Source: Beroe ovata
Lineage: Eukaryota > Ctenophora > Nuda > Beroida > Beroidae
Assembly: GCA_946803715.1 (NCBI GenBank)
Contig: CAMPET010000025.1
Span: forward strand, 83,973 to 94,759
Length of the DNA stretch: 10,787 nt
Direction: 5' to 3'
The notes under the pieces are model-generated. The model was not told the origin of the DNA. It saw only the letters and a list, made by a program, of their open reading frames with translations, and ran no database searches. Shown here in pieces: positions 1 through 6,802 of this stretch (positions within the stretch are counted from its first letter, which is position 1; each line of letters begins with the position of its first letter). Position numbers and translations under genes: made by a program.

Positions 1-22
1 GTGTGTGTGTGTGTGTGTGTGT
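1..22. repeat. (GT)n dinucleotide microsatellite
   Basis: Eleven uninterrupted GT units start at the window edge, so the tract may extend further left. It lies in the presumed intron before the exon at 296. The rest of 23-295 shows no convincing coding sequence and ends in a pyrimidine-rich stretch and AG at 294-295. Confidence 0.95.
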
Positions 23-295
23 GGAGTGTGCCTGTAGAGCTAGTATTCTACTGCAGGGCTCGATTGTGAAGTGAAAAGTGCTTTGTATGCGGTAACTGCA
101 AATCAAAGCTAAATTTGCACTTTGCATATGTCTCTGAGTGTGACCTATGATACAATCGTATGATAATGATATGTATCACAGCATTTCCCCACATCACCAT
201 ATTTTTGGTTGCTGTAATTGACAGATCCCACCTCCATCCCATGCTATCCCCACAGATGAAGTCATGACACACACTGACACCACACTGTCTCCCAG

Positions 296-834
296 GGAGT
301 TACGACCACCTCTCCTACTCCTACACCAAGATGGAGCAGGAAATTAACCCGGAGGGTGCTGATATGGACTTGACACCTGAGCAGGTGTCAGCAGTGGAGT
401 TGATGCTCAAATCACTGGATCTTCTCAACCGAACATCGCATGGAGAGCACCTTCTCCCTCTCTACAAGGAAGTGGATATCACTACCTCCCCCTCCATACC
501 AGCCTCATTCCCGCCGACCAGAGAGCAGAACTTCGAGCCGCTGCCTGTCACCCGGCCTGGTTACCTGTCAGGTAACACCACAGACTCATCATATCCAGAC
601 CTGTCGACCACAGAGCGGCGACCACCCCGGGTCCACACAAAGAAACCGTATACGGTGGGTCGACGGAGTCATCCGTACAACTACCTCGAGTTACTGACTT
701 CCGAACCGACACATGATCGGTTTAACAATAACTCAGTGGAGGGGGAGAGTGAGGCGTCAATCAGTGGTGTGGCTGGTGTCACCACACACAATATGGTACT
801 GGTGTGGGTGGTTGCAGTGTACAACTGTAGGTGA
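296..834 (+). CDS. 3' exon of an unrecognised tyrosine- and proline-containing protein (partial)
   Basis: I do not recognise this protein. The frame is open from 268 to the TGA at 832-834. A 3' splice site (CTGTCTCCCAG) ends at 295, and the reading frame from 296 runs through SYDHLSYSYTK into the methionine at 331, so this is probably the terminal or penultimate exon of a longer gene that begins outside the window. From Met-331 there are 167 residues. An acidic start (MEQEINPEGADMDLTPEQ) leads into a short helix-like stretch, then a Ser/Thr/Pro-rich region that looks disordered. It contains several YxxPhi-like tyrosines: YKEV (45), YPDL (88) and YLEL (118). The end is hydrophobic (MVLVWVVAVYN) but too short to be a sure membrane span. 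The last codons overlap a strong donor (TGTAG/GTGAGA at 830/831), so the true C-terminus may differ. A signalling tail is conceivable, but no function is assigned. Codon use and the splice signal support coding; identity is unknown. Confidence 0.5.
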
Positions 835-1139
835 GACACTGAATATGTGTGGTCTTTTCTCAGATGTTCTACCATATGATTTGGTATGAGATTTCGTGGA
901 ACCGTGCAGTTACTACACATGACTAATGCCCGGCTTAAATGAAATAACGGCTATATAGATCGATCCTACAAACGGAAAGTTTGTTTCCATTGGAGAATGT
1001 TTTATTAGCTTTTATATTGCACACTAAGGTATTTATATGGAACCTGGTTATCGCTTTCTGGCTATGTTATATTTCTCAAGGAATACGTACCGATGTACTG
1101 CAGGTACATTTTATCGTTTGTATGAAGCAGACAGCCAGA

Positions 1140-1145
1140 AATAAA
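1140..1145 (+). terminator. AATAAA polyadenylation signal of the 5'-end gene
   Basis: A canonical AATAAA lies 306 nt after the stop at 834 on the same strand, so 835 to about 1165 is the likely 3' UTR. The open frame at 981-1193 crosses this signal and is not credible as a gene. Confidence 0.55.
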
Positions 1146-1198
1146 CTTGATTTAATGGTTCAGCTAAACAATCTGTGTATCGAGAGCTTGTGATGAGT

Positions 1199-1230
1199 TA
1201 GCACTATATAATACTACTATTATAGTGCTA
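1199..1230. repeat. Inverted repeat, 10-bp perfect arms
   Basis: TAGCACTATA (1199-1208) and TATAGTGCTA (1221-1230) are exact reverse complements around a 12-nt AT-rich loop. A further partial palindrome (CTAGTACTATATAG) follows directly. It sits just after the plus-strand polyadenylation signal, where such fold-back AT-rich sequence is common. Confidence 0.8.
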
Positions 1231-1283
1231 CTAGTACTATATAGTTTCGCCTGTTATGATCACTAAGAGTACAGAGCAAACAG

Positions 1284-1322
1284 AAATACGTCCGCTTGGG
1301 TTTAACCCAAGCGGACGTATTT
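1284..1322. repeat. 39-bp perfect palindrome with a 1-nt centre
   Basis: The 19-bp arm AAATACGTCCGCTTGGGTT at 1284-1302 is followed by one T and then its exact reverse complement at 1304-1322. The arms are far more GC-rich than their surroundings. The flanking bases do not extend the symmetry and show no obvious target-site duplication. It could be two transposon terminal repeats fused head to head, or the stub of a fold-back element. No transposase is visible nearby. Confidence 0.9.
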
Positions 1323-1847
1323 AGTAAAAGTAATGCTATTCAATGCGAACGTGGTATGATTTGTGGTGATATTGATAAAGCGATGGATGAAGTTGATCAA
1401 TTAGATCTATCCATAGGTCTTGAAACCTCGTGCATAGCATTCGGGTTATCACATCCGATTCCTTAAGTACAAGCAATTGCTTGAAATATTTCATGAAATT
1501 CAGATCTTCGTCCTCTAGTGCATTTAAATGTGTGGTTATTCAATCAAGCAACAGAATCCTTTACGTTCATAGTTAAGCCATTTTCAGTAATCCTATATGA
1601 TGATTGACAATTATATTAGAAGTTAAGCTGAATCGCTGGAAGGCGCTCCCAATCCCTTGAATATTGACTTTGCGGGCTACATTTCATTGGAGGAGCGTGA
1701 TTAACTATGGAACAAGGAGGCGAAATATCAAATTATCTTGGAATTGCTATGTGCTATGGATTAAGATATGAAAGCACTAAGCAAGAATATTCGGTCAAGT
1801 GGGAGAAGGAATGAATGAACCGATGGAAATTGTTGACATGTTTTGAT
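1323..1847. other. Spacer between convergent genes
   Basis: No gene is supported here. The region lies between the 3' end of the plus-strand gene and the 3' end of the minus-strand small gene. It holds a 14-bp palindrome (CAAGCAATTGCTTG, 1470-1483) and a possible coding relic at 1627-1818, described separately. Confidence 0.6.
1627..1818 (+). pseudogene. Possible decayed coding relic, unidentified
   Basis: One plus-strand frame reads as protein-like sequence (NIDFAGYISLEERD, then LWNKEAKYQIILELLCAMD, then DMKALSKNIRSSGRRNE). It is interrupted by TAA codons that single changes could make from GAA, CAA or AAA. Charged and hydrophobic residues alternate as in a helix. There is no start codon, no splice support and no recognised family. 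It may be an old transposon or gene fragment, or chance. Confidence 0.2.
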
Positions 1848-1853
1848 TTTATT
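1848..1853 (-). terminator. AATAAA polyadenylation signal of the small minus-strand gene
   Basis: TTTATT on the plus strand reads AATAAA on the minus strand. It lies about 200 nt downstream of the stop codon at 2055 and is the first canonical signal there. Confidence 0.4.
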
Positions 1854-2054
1854 CATTTTTTTTTAAAACCTGCCCACGAAGATCTTCAAAATTAAATTTT
1901 ATCTTGTGGTAGCACGTACTCTTTGATCCTTTTATAATTATAATTCTATCAAAACTGATAAATCGAAGAACTGACAAGTTAGTCTTATTGGTTAAATATC
2001 TCAATCTGCAAGCGTTAGTCATAAGTGAATAACGACTTCACGTGATGACAGGAT

Positions 2055-2611
2055 TCATTTCTTGGCTCCAACAGGGCGCACGATGGGAATAGTTTTCTGC
2101 AAATCATGGTTCTGATTCTGCCATTTGGGGATATCAGCGGGTAGGACGCCCTGTTTGTGCTTCTTGTGGTTAGTCACGGGCGTAAAATTCGAACCGCAAG
2201 TTGGTTTCTGAAATAATGTGGCCCAAATTAGTGAAATAGGCAAATTTTCAGCGTAAGAAGGACTTTATCCCATGGTGATTATTAATTGGTAGGTACCTGA
2301 AGCGTACAAAACGGTGAACTTGTGTTGTGAGTTACGAACGACGCGAGTGTCCGGACGTTTCGGCCCTTCACCTTTCGCAGTGCCTCTCTTGAGAAGAACT
2401 CTTCTGTAATCTCGACATTTAGCCGTTCCTTCTGTAAACAAATCGGGGCGTATGATTTATTGCAATGAATTCCGGCATATGGCATAGCAAAAACGAAAAT
2501 TGAGTCCAATTTTACCCTGCAGCAAAATTTGTTGGGAATCCAAATGTCATTGAAGTTCTTTCGGCATTCTTTGCACTTTTGGGGTGCGTTGTATGTGCTT
2601 GAGGTAGGCAT
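2055..2611 (-). CDS. Unrecognised 127-residue protein, three exons (2611-2516, 2431-2297, 2207-2055)
   Basis: I do not recognise this protein. Two overlapping open stretches become one reading frame if two short introns are removed: 2432-2515 (84 nt; donor AGG/GTAAAA, acceptor TTTACAG) and 2208-2296 (89 nt; donor CAG/GTACCT, acceptor ATTTCAG). Both junctions are phase 0 and exon lengths are 96, 135 and 153 nt including the stop, which is unlikely by chance. The start at 2611 has A at -3, and an in-frame TAA lies a little upstream. Exon 1 has a Cys cluster (KCKECRKNF, then FCCR). Exon 2 is basic and helix-like (EEFFSREALRKVKGRN). Exon 3 is Pro/His/Lys-rich and ends in VRPVGAKK. There is no signal peptide or membrane segment. 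A near-consensus X-box upstream hints at a ciliary gene, which would suit a small, basic, soluble protein. That is inference, and no homologue is named. Confidence 0.5.
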
Positions 2612-2784
2612 TGTAAATCTTCTTTGTGTAGCTTATATCGTTGAAAGAAGGGGGTACGCAGAATGAGTTCATCAAAAACGTTTTGCTAAAATCTCTATCC
2701 CGCGGAATACGGAATTTGCGACAAAATAAAATCGATGACTGTAGTTGTGGACGCTGCACGTGCATTCTTAAGGTTGGTAATCGC

Positions 2785-2798
2785 GTTTCCGTGGCAAC
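2785..2798. promoter_or_regulatory. Near-consensus RFX X-box
   Basis: GTTTCCGTGGCAAC (on the minus strand GTTGCCACGGAAAC) has both imperfect half-sites of the X-box, RYYNYY and RRNRAC. Only the central dinucleotide differs (GT instead of AT). RFX factors bind such sites in promoters of ciliary genes, usually within about 200 bp of the start. This one lies 174 bp upstream of the small gene's ATG. The match is seen directly; RFX binding is inferred. Confidence 0.4.
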
Positions 2799-2899
2799 TG
2801 TCAAACTGTTGGAGAGGTGTTTGTAGAGTTTGCAGAAGAGTAAACCGTCTAGCTTCACAGTCGGCTGTCTTCGATCCGATTGTTGCAGCTTACTCAAAA

Positions 2900-2999
2900 C
2901 TATGCATCACGTGAAGGATACGCGCGTGCGCGAAATAATGTCACAACATTAATTTTGCACTGCGCCGTACGAAAACGACGAAAAATGTCAAAACTTGCC
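2900..2999 (-). promoter_or_regulatory. CpG-rich patch with a CACGTG E-box, probable promoter of the small gene
   Basis: Against AT-rich surroundings this patch is dense in CpG (ACGCGCGTGCGCGA near 2919-2932, and GTACGAAAACGACG further on). It contains CACGTG at 2908-2913. Its place 300-390 bp upstream of the small gene suits a start region. No TATA box is evident. Confidence 0.3.
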
Positions 3000-4434
3000 T
3001 CAAAATTGCCACGTTTGTCACAACTTCATTAACGACTGAATAGTTCCAACACAACTTCTGATTTCAAGAGGGTCCATATATATCGATAGAGATTTGTGCC
3101 TCCTTGTTATCACTTTCAGAGGTATTAAAACAAATCCGTTCGTGTAAAAATAAGTCATAATTCTTTTTATTGAATCATCTAATTTCACGATAAAATAATT
3201 AATCGGTTCATTACACTTTTCGAAGCTCTACTGCAGTATATTTACCACATATGATCATTTGACGTCATTCTATGGTCGAGGAGTGGAAACGCATTTACAA
3301 TACTTGTCCATGATAGAGATATGCTGTACGCTCTACAGTCGTGCAGAAAATGCAGTACGATAATATTATTCGGCATTTTGCCATGTAAAACAGGATTATA
3401 TTACCTCAACTTTTATCATATTATTATTGTATCGAAATGTCTCATCGGATATCAACGCATGGATGTTTGTTGTAGGGTAAATATACATTGTTATCGATAG
3501 AAAATATCCAATTATTGACTATTGCGTCCTCTTATTAACTCCTTAAAATTGGTATTATTTTATGCGATATATTATAAACTTGAGTTAATAAAGAAGTTAT
3601 CACGTTATACAAAGTGAACTTTTGTGAGCTGTGACTAAAAGATATAAAGTATTAATCTTCATTTCATTAAAAACAGTACAAGTTGAACTTTATACGAGTA
3701 AAAGAGTATTCGTGAATATTCATGCGTATAAGTGTAATAAAAATTCTAAGAAAGTGTATAAATAAACTTTAAGCGAGTGCGAAAATATTGACTTCGAAAC
3801 AGTGTCAAGGCCAATATTAACAACTTTATGTTACGAACTAGGCGAATTATGAAACTATTTCCATATTATGTTTTTTATGCACTTCCTCTTACATAAACAT
3901 CGTATATATTTAGTTAAATCTAATGAAATAGTGCTAATAAAATGGCCATTTATATACCATGTGTAAAAACAATTGCATCTTTACCTTTTTGAGACGATCA
4001 GGCCATCAAACAATCAATTCGATCTATATCCTCGAATTTCCGACTTATTTCAGAAATCAATATTAAAAGTTTTACAATCTATGACATCACTGTTTTATCG
4101 AGCTTCGCTAAGACCGTTTCAAATGAAATCTTCCATATTGAACCTCCCTTCTTGACATGACGACTAATTTTTAAGTTGAGTAGATAATATGTGAGTTCAG
4201 AACATTGAACGCTCCTGCAGAGTTAGAACAATCTATGTATGAAACAAAGTAAAGCTGTCTTGGCCAATTAAAAATAACGATCGCAATATTCGCAGTGAAA
4301 AATGTACACAATATAACCAACTCTCAAATCTTCACGTGGGCCCATCAATCAGTGTGAATGTTGAACAATTTGAAACGACATTCACTGATGTCTTTGTAAT
4401 TGCATATATCTAATCCTAAAACGAATCGAAATTC
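3000..4434. other. AT-rich spacer and presumed 3' UTR of the FRS-like gene
   Basis: No gene is supported. The stretch is strongly AT-rich and full of stops on both strands; the 60-codon frame at 3973-4155 is of chance length. The 3' UTR of the FRS-like gene must start at 4434, but I found no canonical AATAAA on the minus strand close to the stop. The first is near 3166, so the 3' end is uncertain. Confidence 0.6.
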
Positions 4435-6557
4435 TCACAGATCCTGGGCAATGGACGCCATAGCGTTCGTTGTCTGAATATCAATCTCCGTGTAGTTTAT
4501 TTCCTGTAAGTCTTGCCGCGAGTCGCTCGGCATTGCCGGCCTCGGTGACATACTTCCACTCGGATTCTGCTCCAACTGAAACAAGTCATGTTACGTCAAG
4601 ATGATCACGTGATGGGGATATATAGTAACGTGTTCACAAGAAGCACGTGACCCATACCTCGACATATTTGTCGGGAGAAGTATTCAGCTCCTCCTGGATG
4701 CTCTGTCGACTGCTATTCCGTTTCGGGAGTGGTTTTGTCACGTTGATGTAGTTCTCTGTATCGAGTCCTACACCGGACGAGGAGCCTCCTAGTGGAACAT
4801 TCTCGTACTCTGTCTGCGGACCGTCAGCAGGCTCGGAACTCGCGTGTGTAGACGCTTCTGTGGTCAGTAGGATGTATTAGATTCTCCAAGTTATAGTCAG
4901 CGAACATCAAGTTGTTTTGTCAATTGAAAGTGCCCCAATTGAATAGAGCAATAATTGGCTGTCGTTGACAATGAATGGGAAACAAACATCATGGATACTG
5001 TCAACATGTCAAATATAACATTTACCGGACTCAATGTTGTTTCTTGAGGAAGAGCCCCCACTGACGGGTTTTACAAACTTCCCCGGGGCATACTTGTTCT
5101 GTAACTGCATGGCCGATATCCTCTTTTCCATTTCGATAACTAGCTGTTCCGAGTTCCGGCATCGAAACAGGAACTGACCCTGGGATGACGTAATATTAGG
5201 AGGGCAGTGACGTCAGAGCTATCGGATGGATACCCGTATGTGTAGACATCGGTGCATAACTGCATTAGGGGTGAAATCAGAAGACGCTAAATTTATGGTA
5301 ATAATTACGGGCTCAGGGACCTATTATGGCGTCGGTATCGTATAAGTATGAGGTACTTGTGTCATCACTCATCACATTCCTACGTCAGGGTTATGCATTG
5401 GTTTCGGCAAGGTATGAAGGTATGACGAATTAGTCCTCTATTCGTCAGAGACCTGTCATCATGTACTGCATACTGGTGTCAACGCATTCCTACGTCAGAG
5501 TTACGCAGTGGTGTCAGCAAGTAATGACGAATGAGTCCCCCTTTCGTCACAGAGACCTGTTATGACGTGGGTTTTGCATACTGGTGTCAACGCATTCCTA
5601 CGTCAGAGTTATGCAGTGGTGTCAGCAAGTTATGACGAATAAGTCCTCCTTTCGTCACAGAGACCTGTTATGACGTGGATATTGCATACTGGTGTCAACG
5701 CATTCCTACGTCAGAGCTATGCAGTGGTGTCAGCAAAAATGACGAATGAGTCCTCCTTTCGTCACAAAGACCTGTTATGACGCACTGCATACTGGTGTTA
5801 ATGCATTCCTACGTCAGAGTTATACAGTGGTGTCAGCAAGATATGACGAATGAGTCCTCCTTTCGTCAAACAGACCAGTTACGACGTGGGTATTGCAAAC
5901 TGGTGTCAACGCATTCCTACGCCAAGTTGTCTGGTGGTGTCAGTACTCAGCATGTTATGACGAATGAGTCCCCCATTCGTCAGATAGTTTGCATTTTTTT
6001 CATTTCTAAGCCCCGTCGATAGATACAGTGGTCAGTGATATTCCATTCTGCCCCAATTTACATCATGTACACACTACAAATGTATGGACTACCCGATTAC
6101 CGACGAACTGACGGTCTGTGGTACAAATGATAGGTAATAGTGCTAACCTCCCCAGTTTTAGTTCTGGTTCCTGCATGGAGAGAGAATATCTTCTTCTCTA
6201 CCCCATACTTCCTGATAAACTGCAGCTCCCACTGGTAGAGCGGCTCTTGCTGGAGAGCAGAATGGTCAGTAGATAACATTTTATATCAGTAGTTGGCACC
6301 ACATGCAGATTGCATGATGCATTACACTCAATCCTACCACGAATCATATATACACTCAGTCCAGTCATAATTAGCAGATAAAGAGGTATTCTAACCTTCT
6401 TGTTCTCATAGAATAGAATCTCTCTGTCCGTTAGGAGCAAGTTACCCTTGTGTGTTGCTTTGGCAGTCTCCTTAGCCCTGATGGAGGCTTTGTAGCTGTG
6501 AGGGGCTGGCTCTGTTTCTTCGAATAGGTTACTGAGCTTAGTCACACATTGTCCCAT
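4435..6557 (-). CDS. FRS2: FRS2/FRS3-like membrane adaptor for receptor tyrosine kinases, five exons
   Basis: Exons 6557-6396, 6249-6148, 5179-5026, 4857-4658 and 4575-4435 all have GT/AG junctions and join without a stop into 252 residues. FRS adaptors sit under the plasma membrane, bind FGF/neurotrophin receptors through a PTB domain and, once phosphorylated, recruit GRB2 and SHP2. Visible here: MGQCVTKL fits N-myristoylation (Gly2, Thr6) with Cys4 as a possible palmitoylation site. An IRS-type PTB domain spans about 20-118 (GNLLLTDREILFY, then WELQFIRKYG, then TGEGQFLFRC, closed by a helix at 98-115). YENV (Tyr157) and YINV (Tyr176) are YxN GRB2-type sites. INYTEIDI (Tyr234) matches the SHP2 consensus and resembles the end of vertebrate FRS2 (YAVIDIE...AAMSNL) in TEIDIQTTNAMASI. 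KYVELE (Tyr204) may be a second SHP2-type site. It is about half the length of vertebrate FRS2 (508). DOK proteins share the PTB type but lack this N- and C-terminal combination. Confidence 0.88.
5317..5993. repeat. Intronic satellite, about six copies with a 108-bp period
   Basis: CATTCCTACGTCAG recurs at 5375, 5485, 5593, 5701, 5803 and (as CATTCCTACGCCAAG) 5912, giving spacings of 110, 108, 108, 102 and 109. A degenerate half copy begins near 5317 and the last copy stops in a T-run near 5993. Each unit is itself two related halves: GCAGTGGTGTCAGCAAG matches GCATACTGGTGTCAACG, and CCTACGTCAGAG matches CCTTTCGTCACAGAG. Each unit also holds a hairpin, TGACGAA...TTCGTCA, with a 9-11 nt loop around AGTCC. 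The whole array lies inside intron 2 of the FRS-like gene. The open frame running through it comes from repeat periodicity, not a gene. Confidence 0.92.
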
Positions 6558-6562
6558 AACAT
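6542..6562 (-). promoter_or_regulatory. Overlapping upstream ORF at the FRS-like start codon
   Basis: An ATG with A at -3 lies 5 nt before the FRS-like initiator (which has G at -3 and G at +4). It is out of frame and encodes six codons ending at a TGA inside the main coding region. If the mRNA leader includes it, scanning ribosomes would meet it first, lowering or regulating FRS-like translation. Confidence 0.4.
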
Positions 6563-6802
6563 GCTATAGTACGCTTACTCGACTACACTGGGTAAGATAG
6601 GACGTTACGAATACAGGGGACTTTCCATGAAATCTTTGTATTGTGATAGTCTTGATCTTAGATCTCTACTATATAGGACTAACTTCAAGTTATTAACTTC
6701 AGGAATCTGTCTTATTGTGACACTAAAATACTACACGTTTGATCACAGCAATAAATAAATTTCATGGGCCTACACATTCAAATTAATTCACTGTAGGGCA
6801 CT

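Noticed and set aside
1260-1466. 68-codon open frame crossing the 39-bp palindrome
   Set aside because: It has no early start codon or splice support, the palindrome itself contributes open codons, and the length is compatible with chance.
1483-1501. Heat-shock element (GAA/TTC array)
   Set aside because: The spacing between the first two units is 4 nt instead of 2, and there is no promoter nearby.
2170-2195. tRNA-like B box (GGTTCGAAT) on the minus strand
   Set aside because: No A box, cloverleaf or terminator accompanies it, and it falls in exon 3 of the small gene.
2547-2897. 116-codon minus-strand open frame upstream of the small gene
   Set aside because: It overlaps exon 1 in another frame, contains the X-box and has no donor linking it to the later exons. 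It is more likely leader or promoter, though a 5' coding exon cannot be fully excluded.
5375-5993. Hammerhead ribozyme in the tandem repeats
   Set aside because: The array period and the AATGAGTCC/CGAAAGG look recall hammerhead-bearing retroelements, but on neither strand do the units contain the CUGANGA core paired with GAAA and a cleavage triplet.
5375-5993. CRISPR-like array
   Set aside because: The units are contiguous satellite copies with no unique spacers, and they lie in an intron of an animal gene.
5777-6022. 81-codon plus-strand open frame
   Set aside because: It runs through the satellite, and its residues repeat with the repeat period. It is antisense to the FRS intron.
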